From assembly GCA_023052935.1 (NCBI GenBank), contig CM041298.1, positions 60,568,217-60,632,216 on the forward strand: a DNA stretch of 64,000 bases, in the 5' to 3' direction. Of the stretch, positions 44,191 to 56,672 are shown piece after piece (the stretch's first letter is position 1; the number at the start of each line of letters is the position of its first letter). Made by a program: the position numbers and the translations under genes. The notes under the pieces were generated by a model. The model was given only the letters and a program-made list of their open reading frames with translations. It was not told the origin of the DNA and did not search any database. This DNA is from Piezodorus guildinii. Its lineage: Eukaryota; Arthropoda; Insecta; Hemiptera; Pentatomidae.

Positions 44191-45489
44191 GGTTTACAAT
44201 GAAAGATCTTACAGCTTTTATGTTTGAGAGATCATTTAGTATGAGTAAAAACTCTGAGTTAAGCCCAAATTAAGTTCTAGTTTGCTCAGTATTCTGTAAG
44301 AGTCCATCAAGGTCCCCTACGGCGAGAGCAATATCATCCTAAAGAGGCTCTTCGCTTTTAGTAGTCCGCCGGCTACCTTGTGTCCTTTTACCTGGACAAT
44401 TAACCCTAGGACAACACACAAGCAGGAAAATTAAGTTATGTAAAGTGCGGCGTTTTATCCGATTACTGCTTCCGCCCTTTCACGTGCAGACGCAGATGTA
44501 GTCAGTTTCATCCCCAGTTACCCGTGAACGCTTCAGGTATTAAGGACAGTAATTAGTAGGGCTATTTGGGGAAGGAGTTGTCTTAATGAGATTTTTCTCC
44601 TTCCTTTTAATTTTCATTAACTAAATTCTATCCTCTTAAGTTGTTCAAGCTGTGCTTTATACAAACGACTAAAGATGATCTTTGAACAATAAAAAATTTA
44701 AGGTTCTTTAATTAACTTCTTTTAGAAAATTACTGCATTTCTTACAAAGTGATGTAAATCTATTTTTTACTCACTTAACTGTGTATAAAATGAAGGTATC
44801 GATATCTCAAAAAATTTTTAATACCAGTTTTCACAGAAAATATACGATTTAGGGTGTTCCGGGTACAAGAAGAAATGGAGTTCCGTATGAATGCAGATCG
44901 GATTAAGAACGATTCATCGAAATCTGTAAGTTGGGTACTATGTAAGCCAGATCCGCAAGCGGGTGTTGCCGTAGTGGACAGAGGATTTAAATTTAACATG
45001 TTCACCGCCAGGGTGACCCACTGGTGGGTCATATTTGTCTGTTTCGTGGGGCGGGGTGACCCACCGTGGTCACGCTTAACTATCGCGTAGGGCGACGTGC
45101 ATCACAGGTGAGTCACTTATTTTAAGAAAATAAGTTTATTTTGTTTTTTCTTAACATTAAATGTTGTTGGAATTAAAAAGCATAAGGGTTTATTTATTAA
45201 ATATTTTATAACTTTTAACATGCTCCCTCAAAGGACTCTTACCGGTTAATTTAATTTGATTGCTCTTCCTAAAGAAATTAATTTCACATTTTTATCCCCA
45301 TAAATGAGAACATGATATAAGAATTATTTTTAATAATAAATAATTATATAAAAATATTTTTTAAGTATTTCCATAATTACTCCTTCAAGTCACATGTGTA
45401 TGTCAAAACTGTATCAAAACAATATCGCATTTAACACGTTGGAGCCCCGCCCCTGAAGGTTTGGCATCTTAACCTTCTGGGAAATTTTC
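44191..45489. other. Unassigned stretch with two operator-like inverted repeats
   Basis: 44280-44590 is GC-richer but has no stable frame. A frame at 44854-45090 has no recognised domain. At 45014-45031 TGACCCAC-TG-GTGGGTCA is a perfect 8-bp inverted repeat; at 45056-45073 GTGACC-CACCGT-GGTCAC is a second, with 6-bp arms. They could be binding sites or transposon subterminal motifs. Confidence 0.35.
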
Positions 45490-46370
45490 CCTTTTTACTT
45501 CCACTACTTATATAGTAAGGGAAAGTATTGCGATCGTGAAAATTTTCGAATTCCAGTTTTCAACGGAAATACACGCTTTGATCCCTGAGTCCAAATAACC
45601 AATTCCCGCAAAAAGATCTGTGTGTGGTAACTCCCGGGCGGAAACGAAAACTCCTATGAAACTGAAATTTCATATTTAAGACAAATATACGCCCGAGACG
45701 TTACAAAACCTTTATTTATCAAAATGAGCTAACCAGAAGAGCCACTTTATACCATGCATTTTGCACCTTTTTTCGACTTTCTCGTTTCCGACGATTTTGA
45801 TTAAATTTCGCGTATCGGTGTAAAATTTAATAGGCTTTAATATCATGTAGGCTTTATATCTGATTAAAATGGTCTGAACGGTCTAAATGCCGATTTTTTA
45901 AATTTTCTTTTTCTAAAGTACCTTTAATTTTGTTGATTCTATAACATTTACTATATTATCTTGTTATTACTGATGAAAAACAGGTAAATATATAAATTGA
46001 ATGATACCCAACTAAAGAAGAAAACAGAAAAAATATTTTTTTAACGCAATTTTTCGTTTTTGAACATAAGAACAGTAATATACATCTATGATATACCGTT
46101 TGAAAGCTAAAGATTTTAGAAAAAATATTATTTCATACTCAACCTTTTAAAAGTTAATAGAGAGTGATGAAAAGCCGATAAAACTAACTGATTATTTTAG
46201 ATAATAATATAATAGATTTTTTAATAAAACACATGTTTCATAGAAATTCCATTCAATTAATTCTTTAATTATTTTCATCTCTTACTGTACTTGAAAATTC
46301 TTTAATCGATTTTAAAAACGGAGGTAAATGAAAGTCTTGTGTTGCCCGCACCAGATTTTTTCATTTGGTA
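45490..46370 (+). repeat. Family X repeat, copy F, near full length
   Basis: Uninterrupted unit of about 0.88 kb, from ACTTATATAGTAAGGGAAAG to GAGGTAAATGAAAGTCTTGT and TTGCCCGCACCAGATTTT. The best single reference copy in the window. Confidence 0.78.
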
Positions 46371-46589
46371 CTACTTATTAGTTTATTATTTTTAATAATG
46401 AACCTTTGTTATAAAAAAAATAAATAAAAAATCCGTTTGTCCGCGGCATCTCTCAGAAACTACTGGACCAATTTTTTTGAACTCGCCACAAAAATACTAG
46501 GGCATGCAAAGATAATCCTAACGCCTAGGCGTTGACATCAGCAGGTTATTTTCAAAACGGCAGCCGGTTAAAAGTGATGTATTTCAATA

Positions 46590-47330
46590 ACTTAGTTATT
46601 TTTTAAGATGGAGAAAAAATTTATCAGTGTTTATTAACCAAAAAAAAAACGGAAAAATTATAAAAAAGAGAAGAAAAAAATTGAAATTTTATCCATAAAT
46701 AAGTCTATGACACAGTTATTTTTGAAGATAGAGAGAAATGTGTATATAGTTTTAGAATAAGTAAAGCGCTATGAGCAATAAAAAACATAAACAAAAAAAG
46801 AAAACAATTAAAATCTCCCCATATATACGCCCATAACTCTGTTATTTTTGAAGATGGAGAAAATATTTATTAGCTCTTTAATTCAGAAAACATGAAGGAG
46901 TAAAAAATGAAAGCAAAAAAAAGTTACACTTCATCTATAAATACGGCCATTTTTGAAGATAGAGAAAAATTTGTATAGAATTTTAAAATCAGTAAAGCGC
47001 AATAAACAAAAAAAAAAAATCTATATATTATAGACACAAACTGGGATGTAATTCAAACAAAACTCGGTTGTTATTGAAGATATAGATAAATCGAAAAGAT
47101 TTTTGAGATCAAGATAACGCGATGAATAAAGACAAAAAGAATCTTATATGATCAAGTAAAAACTTATAAGAGATGGGATTCCAAGATAATCCGGTTATTA
47201 TTGATAATAGAGAAAAATCTTAGGTGTTCTGGAGTCAGGATATGTTATTTAAATTATTTAAAAAAAAAAGAAAAGAAAATTGTTATGAAGTCAATAGGTT
47301 TTATGTTTCAAGATACGTAGAATTAAGGCA
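46590..47330. repeat. Degenerate tandem repeats, period about 105-130 bp
   Basis: The core GTTATTTTTGAAGATAGAGA recurs, diverged, near 46590, 46710, 46843, 46948, 47066 and 47194, each followed by AATCAGTAAAGCGC-like or related sequence. Preceded at 46440-46560 by ATCTCTCAGAAACTACTGGA, a motif common in dispersed arthropod repeats. Non-coding. Confidence 0.6.
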
Positions 47331-47577
47331 AAAAAAAAAAAATCAGGTTTTCCTAATTTATATATCAATACTGATACCAGTGAAGAAAATTTTCTATAAA
47401 ATGAAAAAAGAATTATTGAAATTGGTTCTGAACTAGCAAAGATTGCGTTTTGAAATTAACATTAGTGATATACCTTTTTCCTTTGGATTATTTATTGCTT
47501 TTCATTTTAGATAATCGCATATTAATAGGTATATAAACAGTTATACGTTAATATAGTTATTCAGAAAAAATAAACCA

Positions 47578-48480
47578 TTAATAATAATAATAATAGGCTT
47601 AGCGAACCCGAAGGTTCGATGCCGATACCACCAAATTCCGCCTACATAGGCTCGTCCAATGTTTACCATTCAAGCCCAAGCCCCCGAAGATCAGCCTTAA
47701 AGCAAGCAAGATGGGATCTACGCTTCGGCCTACCTTTCGGTCGCCTACCAGTCGGATCAGCAAATACCAACTTTCTCGGTATCCGCTCGTCATCGAGCCC
47801 AACAACTTTACTCACCCACGTTGTGCAACCTTCTAAACTCCCCAGTGGCCTCATCTCTCTTCGGACCAAATATTTTACGCAATACATTATTTTCGAAAAC
47901 CTTAAGCCGTTATTCATCCTTCAAAGTAAGCGGCCACGTTTCAGACCCGTAAAGAACCGTTGGAAGAATAATAGTTTTATAAATTCTAACCTTTAAGTTT
48001 TTAGATAGAAGCCGCGAACTAAGTAACTTAGCAACTGAATAATAACACGCATTTCCCACCTTTACCCGGGCCTTTATTTCTAGTTATAATTGAACCTAAA
48101 TACTTGAATTTCTCTACGTGTTCAAAAGAATGTCCCTGATACATCAATATCACCAATATCGACACCGTTTCTGCTACTAATCATATATTTCGTCTTTTCG
48201 TTTTAATTCAAGTTCTATTTCTTTACCGGTTTTTATTAGCACACTTGCATTTAGTTGTATGGTTTCCGTGTCTTCACCTAGCAGTACCAGATCATCGGCA
48301 TACCCCGAAACCGGAATCTTGTCACCCATATTTAAGCCTTTCTCGGTACACATCACCTTTTCTATGACATATTCTAAAGCTATATTAAATAACACAGGTA
48401 AAAGGGAGTCACCCTGTTTCAAACCCGATCGTACCAAAAATAAACCATTGCGTAATAATTTGCAGGATTTTTTTTTCTGT
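47578..48480 (-). pseudogene. RTE-like LINE, 5'-truncated, with YADD motif
   Basis: Minus strand: GLKQGDSLLPVLFNIALEYV, SGYADDLVLLGEDTETIQLN (motif C YADD), then after indels the thumb, and at the end RIPRKLVFADPTGRRPKGRP and LACFKADLRGLGLEW. Its 3' end is the (AAT)n tract at 47580-47593. Third copy of the family at 31240; it keeps the catalytic box but is frameshifted. Confidence 0.85.
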
Positions 48481-48909
48481 GTTTTCACGCCACATTGATT
48501 TGAGTTTTTTCTTTAACCGTTGAGAAACGAACTATGGTTCATATGAGCTTTTTTGGTTCTACTTAAGGTCTAGTGTCTGCTCCCACGATATGTCTAGACA
48601 ATCCCACAAAGCGTAAAGATAGTAGATATAATTGATGTATTGATATGTAAATGAAATAGAGTAAAGTGTACCGGAGAAACAGTGAGGTAAATGAAACATG
48701 AGTGAAGCAGAACCTTAGCGAACGGCTTGTCTCCAATGAATATCATATGAGCCCGATAGTATCAATATTCACCCAGCCCCTCGGTCCTCACACCTATTGC
48801 ATCACCGCTCTTAGGTTATCCTACTATGTAGCAAGTCCTTATCTTGTTATGATAAATATTATTCAGATTATTATTCAAAATATTACATTATTACTTATAA
48901 AATTATATT
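48481..48909. other. Unassigned stretch
   Basis: No supported gene; a 78-codon frame at 48702-48938 has no recognisable features. Confidence 0.35.
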
Positions 48910-49120
48910 ATTACGGGAAGTCGTGGCTGTTTGACTAGCACAATAGCCTACCAGACAAAAAGTTGTTCATTCTCTAGCATATAATTAAATTAAATTAAAT
49001 CACAGCCACTACCGCCCCGTCAGCCAACTGATGGCCACTCACAAAGAGAGGAATGAGGAGTAATAACGATACCCTGTCATTTACCACCGAGAATCGCGAG
49101 GGCATTCTCCTAACAACTTT
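48910..49120 (+). repeat. SINE family A, degraded
   Basis: GGGAAGTCGTGGCTGTTTGA (decayed A box), CCGTCAGCCAACTGATGGCC and ACAAAGAGAGGAATGAGGAG match the SINE at 29970. Confidence 0.6.
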
Positions 49121-49421
49121 CATCAATTACAAATGTTTATCCTACATTACTTATTATAATGTGTATAAGTCATCATTTTTTATTCGGTCCATTTTACGAT
49201 ATCACGCTTTTAATTTTGCTGAGCTTGACGATAACTCTTGTTTGAAAATTTAATTTAAAAAGGATAAGGCTTACATGATCGAAATTTCTACAAGAAGTAG
49301 TGCAACAAGTAGTTTTTTCTAACTCCCTTGTTGTTGTTGGTTTGCGTTTTGAGCCGTAAAAACCAGATGGTCATCAACGCCTTTATTTCGGTTGTTTATT
49401 TTATCTAACTTCTATCTAACT

Positions 49422-49423
<2 letters not shown>

Positions 49424-49472
<49 letters not shown>
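49424..49472. repeat. (TA)n microsatellite
   Basis: About 49 bp of pure TA. Confidence 0.95.
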
Positions 49473-49474
<2 letters not shown>

Positions 49475-49499
49475 TAAGTCCCCCACGATTGTTTTATTA

Positions 49500-50014
49500 T
49501 TTTTCGTTTTTTTGTGTACAGTATCCCTATATTTTATTTAGCAGTGCTGGGTTTTGAGAAAGTTTAGCAATAATTTTATATTATTTTGGTTATCGCTCAA
49601 TAAGGTAGCTGTATCAGGTCTTATTCATATTCTGTTAAAATATGATCGGTAAAAAGGGCATTCCTCCAATATGTGTCTGACAGTAAGCGGGTTTTTACAG
49701 TGTTGGGTGTGGCTGGTTTTACTTTGGGGGTGGCTGTTTGGTGATATGATGTATATGTGTCAGGTTAGTGTGGCCTATCCTCAACCTAGCTAGGACAACT
49801 TCCTCTTTGCCACTTGAGGAGCTGCATGGCTTTACTGTTTTTTTAATTTTTTTCAGTTTGCTAGGAGGGTTTTCGTCCCATATGGATTGCCAGGCATCTG
49901 CTATTTCCTTTCGAAGTGGATGACACATATCCCGAGGTGTTAAGATGGCAATGCCTTGACCTGGAAGGTGAGTGCTTGTTTAGGCAGCCCTGTTTAACTC
50001 CATTGTTATAGCCC
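49500..50014 (-). pseudogene. I/R1-type LINE: post-RNase H C-terminal fragment
   Basis: The minus-strand frame encodes PLRKEIADAWQSIWDENPPS, EEVVLARLRIGHTNLTH, then, with frameshifts, PLTVRHILEECPFY-type residues: the segment after RNase H in I-like and related LINEs, ending in a zinc-knuckle-like region. Interrupted on its 5' side by the SINE at 50015-50334. Confidence 0.72.
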
Positions 50015-50334
50015 GATATAAGATTTTTTTTTTTTTTCACTGGCACGACAGGCCGCTTAGGCCCTTGGCCTCGTGGTGCAATCTCCTGAGAGAATGTACT
50101 CACGATTCTCGATGAGATTTTACAGGTTAAGGTCATCACTCCCTATGCCTATTTTTGTGATTGCCCACCATTTGGCTGACGGGTCTCAACATACCCGGGA
50201 GAGATACTGTGAGTGAATCCCCATTTAATTATTTTCCTATAAAAGTCCCCGTCGGGACTTTGATTCGAACTCAGGCCCATTAACATGAGTGACTAGCGCT
50301 CTAGCCACTCAGCCACGGGCTCCCCTGATATAAG
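50015..50334 (-). repeat. SINE family A, full length with 8-bp TSD
   Basis: GATATAAG at 50015-50022 and 50327-50334 flanks the insertion. On the minus strand: GGGAGCCCGTGGCTGAGTGG (A box TGGCTGAGTGG), B box GTTCGAATC, body with GAGACCCGTCAGCCAAATGG and GCCTGTCGTGCCAGTG, then a 14-16 nt A tail. Inserted in the LINE at 49500. Confidence 0.92.
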
Positions 50335-50469
50335 TTTCACTTGATCTAAATATTCTTTTTTTTTTAAATTAATCTCTCACTACCACTCTAGATTTTTTTG
50401 AAATTGGACGATTTCAAATGGATTGACCAGTATTTAATTTTTGTATAACGATAGCCTCATTTACACTGG

Positions 50470-50665
50470 CATGGAATGAAGACTTCAATTATTTAAAAAA
50501 TGCTAGATACCATACATAAAAAAAACCTGACCAGAAGCCGTGCTACTGGGTACTGTCTTCTCATGCCTTACTTTTTTTTGTATTATCATCCTATTGCTGG
50601 CTTTCACATACTGCTGACAGGTGCAAATCAATAAATGAAGTTAAAAAAAAAAGATTAATTTTCAA
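50470..50665 (+). mobile_element. LINE 3' end fragment
   Basis: Inverse match of 26185-26345: CATACATAAAAAAAACCTGA, CTGCTGACAGGTGCAAATC and AATAAATGAAGTTAAAAAA (tail). Confidence 0.7.
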
Positions 50666-50869
50666 TTTATACTTAAACTGTCTATTAGGAATGATCTTCC
50701 TTGGTTAAGATATTGCATTTTTTTTTTTTTTTATCGAATCAAAAAATTCCTGAGCAACCTAAGAAGAATGAAAAATAAACAGAAAAGGTTTAGTATGTAG
50801 GTATCACATAGATCTATAATTAGATAACCAGCTTTTGAAGATGATAATAAAAAATAAAAATAAATGAAA

Positions 50870-51640
50870 GATACAAATGACAAGTGACACCTTAGAAAGG
50901 AAGTTTATGGATACAAAATATGGCAAAATTGGAAAAGTTAAAGAATTCAAATATTTGAAAAATTATCACTGCTAGTGGGTCAGACAAAATTGCGATAAAA
51001 TCAAGAGCAAATAAAATGTTTAGTGGACTGGAAAGGATTAGAGAAACGTATAATAAAAATCTATAACTTGGAACAGTTAATTCAGACACTACAACTAAAA
51101 CCGGAAGCGCTATACGCAGCGAAAACTCTAACCTTGGGAAAGAGAAAACTGGAAGACTTGGAAACAAAAGAGAGAAAAATCTTAAGGAGAATTATGGGAC
51201 CAGCGAAGAACAGTGAGGGACAGTACAGACTATGAAGCAACAAAGAAATTTACCGGAACAATGAGCCAATAGATGAAACCATTAAAAAGAGAAGATTAAA
51301 ATATTTCGGGCACGTTTGGAGGATGGAAGGAAACAGGATGGTTAAGAAATTTGCCATAAACTGGTTGAAAAGAAAACGGCTATAACAACCTGGGTGAAGG
51401 AAGTAAAACGAGATTTTGAACAAGCTGGAATCAAAATTGAAGAAATACCGAAGAGAAAAATATTTGGAGCAAAGATCATGAAGGGGTGTTGCTGATCATG
51501 AACGGAAGAACGAAAACAGCGGTTTTCTGAGCAGATGAAGGCTTCTTGGGTGAGAAGAAGAACAAATAAGAAATTGAAATGTGCTTCAAATTGGTCTACC
51601 ATCGTGATCTCCAAACGGTCTAATCGAATAAATAATAATA
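50870..51640 (+). pseudogene. LINE RT C-terminal fragment
   Basis: Plus-strand frames with indels give LKPEALYAAKTLTLGKRKLE, ETKERKILRRIMGPAKNSEG, RRLKYFGHVWRMEGNRMVKK and a tail ending in GWEEEQIRN. The order (thumb, ETW-equivalent, GH-RM) is the C-terminal part of RTE-like LINEs, of another family than 31240. Ends in an AATAATAATAAA-type tail near 51640. Confidence 0.8.
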
Positions 51641-52964
51641 AAGCATGCCAATAGAAACTTATTTAGTTGCGCGTGGATTTCATCACCCTGAAAAATGTAC
51701 TTCTTGAAACACTCTAGCTTTGTTTTTGCTCGGATCGAAAAATTTTCTACTGTTCACAATTATTTGTACATAAAATTAACTGTCAGGAGCTATATTAGTT
51801 GATATGCCAAAATCCAATGTCCAAATTACATAGATGTTCAAAATAAATGTTGTTCGTAGATTATTTCTTTATTTACTTTCTATAAGTCATCATCCGCCCG
51901 TAATCAATCCGCAAATAAACATGTCCATGATCTATTTGTTTACATTAGAGAGATTTTTTTATTTTTTTATTTATAAAATGATAGTCTGTTTCTTGTTAGT
52001 GTGGTGAATTGCAGCGTGGGTTCAAGCTGTGTTTCGGCGTAGATTACAAATGAGCTCAAGTTAACTCAACCCTAGGAGGTCCGGAGAAAGTTAATAATTG
52101 TCTCAAGGTAATTTAAACGGTTCTCATAATGACAGTTATTTCACGTTCTCGGGAGGTTTTATCGCTAATTGGCTCTTGTTTGAGAACAAGTTGCTTCGTG
52201 TTGTTTTGGTTTCTGGGGTCGGGGCGATCACTATCGTCCTTTTCAACTTTACCACAGGCTCTCATCCTTGCCCCCTCCAGTTCTCCCTCAGAGCCAAATG
52301 CTGAACAAACATTCCGCTAAACACAATATTTACCCATCCTTTGTAAATAAACTTGTGAAGTTTTACCTCTTTAGTGGAGGTAGTATACTCGACCTCATTA
52401 TTAGAAGATTATTGGACGATTCCATCACTAGGCCAATAGCAATAAATATGTACACATTTAACGTTTCCCGACATATCGTGTCAATCATATAAAAAACAAA
52501 ATTATAAATAAATAAAAATAAGATATAGTGATCTTATCATAGCAATACTTTTTTCTTTGCTGTTCGGTGAAGATTCTTTTACGTATGGTTATTTCTTTAT
52601 GTTGAAAGCCTTTGAATTTTTATTTATATGTTTATTTTATTTTTTGTAAATGCAAATGTATCTAAATATTGTCAAGTTCTTAACCGGCTGCTGTTTTAAG
52701 TCGGCGGTAGCTTCAAATACTAGATTAGTTAATATATATATGGATTATAATTTTTGGAACCAGTAAAGTTCTTTTCCAATGGTGTCGTGCTTATCAATCT
52801 CAATGTAGCAATCATTCAGGAGAAGATTTGATTAAATAATTTTTAATAAATGACATTATTATTAAAATTAGCTAATACATATGCATTATATTTAAACAAT
52901 GCCTAGAAATATGGTTGAGAATACTGAGGGACATCTTATAGTTAGCTTTGCCAAATCAATTCGC
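51641..52964. other. Unassigned stretch
   Basis: Frames at 52098-52320 overlap in two registers and have no recognised domain. Otherwise AT-rich. Confidence 0.35.
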
Positions 52965-53690
52965 ACGAATTTGAAATCCATACTTAAGACTATACGCCCG
53001 AAATGTTCCAGCACCTTTTTCATCAAAATCGGCTGATCAGAAGACCTACTTTATACCATACATTTTGCACCTTTTTTTAAGATTTTGTGAAAAATCGATC
53101 TAAACTTGCTATATCGATGTAACATTTAATGGCTTTGATATCATTTAGGTTTAATTCTGATTGAAATAGCCTGACACTATAGTGTATAGAGCTTAAATGC
53201 CAATATTTAAAAAAAAATTCATCTAAAGTATCTTTAATGTGGGTTTAAAAAAATTGACCATATTATCTGATTAGCATTGCTAAAAAACAGGCACATATAT
53301 ACGTTGAACGAATTCGAAATCCATCTGAAGGAGAAAACTGCAAACATATTTTTTTAATGGAGTTGTTAATTTTTGAACTTAAGAACAGCAATATACATGT
53401 ATAATTTACCGTTGGAATGCTAAAGATTTTTAAAAAAATATTATCTTAAACATGCTATTGTAAAAGTTAACAGAGAGTGATGAAAAACCGATAAAACAAA
53501 CTGATAGTCGTGGATAATAATGAAAAAGATTATTTAATAGAACACATGTTTCTATTAAAATCCAATGTAAATAATTCTTTAGCAATTTATTTCGTTTCTA
53601 AATTTGTTTAAAAATTCTTGAATTGATATAAATAACGGAGGTAAGTGAAAGTCGTGTGTTGCGCGCACCAGATTTTAATATTACTTTGCT
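52965..53690 (+). repeat. Family X repeat, copy G, 5'-truncated
   Basis: From AAGACTATACGCCCGAAATG to GGAGGTAAGTGAAAGTCGTG and TTGCGCGCACCAGATTTT. A start-side piece of a further copy follows at 53705-53765 (TGTTACTTTCACTCACCTAT). Confidence 0.75.
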
Positions 53691-53765
53691 TCTTGAACTA
53701 TTGTTACTTTCACTCACCTATGTATTTATTGTAAGGAAAAGTATTGTTGATAATTCGAATGCTGT

Positions 53766-54399
53766 CAGTTAAGTCTATTTAGCTATTTTTTATCATACAC
53801 TAATCTATTACTTTACGTATACTAGCTATAGACATCTATTAGGCTCCTGAAAAACGTTAGCCCCTCAACATAAATATCTTAAAATAAAAAATCTATTTAA
53901 CTTGGCGGTTCACCCAAGAGGCTGATGTACATTCAACTCGCTAATGGCGTGGGGCTGGTCCAGTTTAAAAATTGAAACCTCTACCGAGGGCCTCGTAAAA
54001 AACTTTACTTACACCAACACCTGTCAAGGACCGAATTTGTTTACGCCCCTTCTACCCAATTTTCCTAGCCACCACTTCTGAAATATTAATTTTGAAAAAG
54101 GATTCCGTCCCTTAAAACAAAGGTGTTATTGTCGGAAATAGCTAGAATGAAGAGGATGCTGTTGGTAATGTTGTGTCCATATTTGAAGTATTTATTTAGC
54201 TTGACTATACAATTCATAATTTACATAAAATATTATGTTTTCAGAAAAAAAATGAGTTATTTTAGATTTTATTCAGACATTCCTATTAAATGTTATGGCT
54301 GTAATTTCTTTTTTGATAATTTAAAACGTTAAAAAAGAATTTTACCTTCTTCACACTATTACTTACAGTATAAAAAATTTTAGCTATATTTTTGTTATT
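53766..54399. other. Unassigned stretch
   Basis: A GC-richer island at 53890-54070 has no stable frame. Nothing recognised. Confidence 0.35.
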
Positions 54400-54620
54400 C
54401 AGGGTTTGAAAGTTGAGTTGTCCAAATGCTTTCGTATGGATTCGTGGGGGCCTGCCGATTCCTTAGGACAGCACTTGCGGAGTACCTCAAGGGTCTGTCT
54501 TGGGACATGTACTGTTCATCGTATACTTGGCGCCAGTTGTCTCAATGAAGTGAACGGAGGCAATGGTTGGAGCTTATGCAGAAAAAAATATATCATAGTG
54601 CTGTTATAATATAATTTGTG
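54400..54620 (+). pseudogene. LINE reverse transcriptase fragment
   Basis: One frame reads CGVPQGSVLGHVLFIVYLAP, the PQGSVLGPxLF block between RT motifs A and C. Very short and isolated; the clade cannot be told. Confidence 0.6.
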
Positions 54621-55734
54621 ATGATAATATCAGGCCTACTCTGCTCTGAAATGCACCCCGTCTTCCAAATTTTCAGTTCGGCTGAATATCTGAAGTACCA
54701 CGCGTCAAAGATGTAGGAATTTCACCACGGGCGAGAAGCTCCAGCTCTACCCTCAGGGCCTGAATATGTAGGCCGGGGGAACATCAAGTCGTTAATAGGC
54801 TGAAGGGCCTGTGCTATCCCATAATTAGGTTATCAAACATACTTATACAAATATTTCTGTTTTTCATAGCGAGCTACCTAATAAATTTAGTGTGTGTGTG
54901 TGGAAACTACTTAGAGACAAAGCCACCTAGTGTTGCAGTGGATAAATGAATAAATAAACAAACTATTAATAGATTCAATAAAATTAAATGTACATCATAA
55001 AAGGTTTTTTTATAAAATTAGTTTTTCTTAAAACTACTTTTCTTTCTCCTTTTTATTTTTATAATCATCTCTAATTTCAGTTCTAAGGACGAAGTAAAAT
55101 TGTTGAAAGGTTGTTACCAATTGAAGCAATTTCATTGCTAATGCTAAGAATTCATTGGTGTTTGTAGCACTTGTTTCTTATACAGTCTTTATTCAATGCG
55201 TTTTCTCCTAGTTCAATCATAAATCATCTTTGTAATTAAGAAGATATATAACGAAGTAGGCTTTTACAATATTTCATATACTATTAATTTTCTCATTTCA
55301 CTAGTTGTTCACGTTCCATTTTGTTTGTGTTCAGTAGAGGAGTAATTCATCCTTGTTATATTATTTTTTAAGGTAGTCAACGAAGTATTAATTTTTTTTT
55401 TTGGTTTTATAATACTTCTTCATTTCCAGATCGACTGCATGAGCCCATACATTTTTTATTTTTTTTTTAAATAAAAGAATCATCATTACAACTGGTAACA
55501 TTGAAAAAGTGGCGGTATAGTCTCATACAAAAGACACCCTTAAACATCATATATTTATAATTATTCCTAAGAATTGAATTATGAAATTGAATGAATAACA
55601 GAATGAAAAAAAAAAACTAAATGAATCAATAAAAAATTAAAGATAGAAAGGAATGTAATGAATGTATAAAATAATAAGTTTGAGACAAGAATATAGCGCA
55701 TAAAAGTAAAATCATTTTAATCTACAAAAAAAAA

Positions 55735-55737
<3 letters not shown>
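54621..55737. other. Unassigned stretch
   Basis: 54650-54830 is GC-richer and may be a decayed retroelement 3' end, followed by GATAAATGAATAAATAAAC. The rest is AT-rich and non-coding. Confidence 0.35.
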
Positions 55738-55792
<55 letters not shown>

Positions 55793-55849
55793 TATACAGC
55801 AATTTTTCAATGAGACTATATATATATATATATAATATATATAATATTA

Positions 55850-55909
<60 letters not shown>

Positions 55910-55912
55910 TTA
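55738..55912. repeat. Two (TA)n microsatellites
   Basis: Tracts at about 55738-55790 and 55857-55907, with short TA runs between. Confidence 0.92.
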
Positions 55913-56461
55913 CACATATTCATTGTTAATTGTTATATAGCTTAAAGGTTATTTATTTTTTTTTTTTAAAGACGTTTCACTCACTTGGGTCATTTTAGCT
56001 TAATGTTGCAATTTTAATCATTAACGTCTGTAGCGTTAGAAGTGAGTTTTTTAAAAGAAACTTTAGAATTTATATTTAATATCTCTTTTTTTCCATTAAT
56101 TCTTTAATATTATTTATTGTCCAAGAGATGTTGCCTCTATAAAAATCAGAAGCCTAATGAGATGTGCACCACTGCTAATAGTACTCCAAAGTTGAGGCAA
56201 TCAGGCTGAGAGCTTTTGCTCATTAAGTTTTCATGGCTAAGTCGATTATGTACAAATCTCAACTCTCACTTCTTATTTTCTGGACAATATAATAAATTTT
56301 GCGAAACGTCCGTTTTGAACTTAGTGTTTGTGACAATCCTAAATGTTTTGAAGTCTGTCACTTTTATTTCTTTCATGGGAAAAATATCCTCTTTGGGCTG
56401 CGAAGATCAACTTTCCTTCCTTCCTTTGTTGTTTAATGTATCTACGGTCACATTGAGATGA
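55913..56461. other. Unassigned stretch
   Basis: Frames at 56216-56461 exist on both strands but neither shows a domain. No element recognised. Confidence 0.35.
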
Positions 56462-56672
56462 TTAGACCTGGATTACGATCAGCTTCCAGGTTTTCCCATA
56501 AATTTGGGTACCCACATTATAGAGGTTGGGGTTCCCCAGGAAGGGCTCCATACCCCCGGGCTGCTCCACGGATGAAATAACACAATAAATAATCCTGTCT
56601 TAGCCGGGGATCGACCCCAGGACCTTGAGAAAACTAGATAAGTACTCTACCTACTAGACCACATGCTCCCTA
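56462..56672 (-). repeat. tRNA-derived SINE, family C
   Basis: On the minus strand: GGGAGCATGTGGTCTAGTAG (A-box-like), then B box GGGGTCGATCCCC inside CTGGGGTCGATCCCCGGC, then a body with GGAACCCCAACCTCTATAA. Different head and body from families A and B; one copy in the window. Confidence 0.7.
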
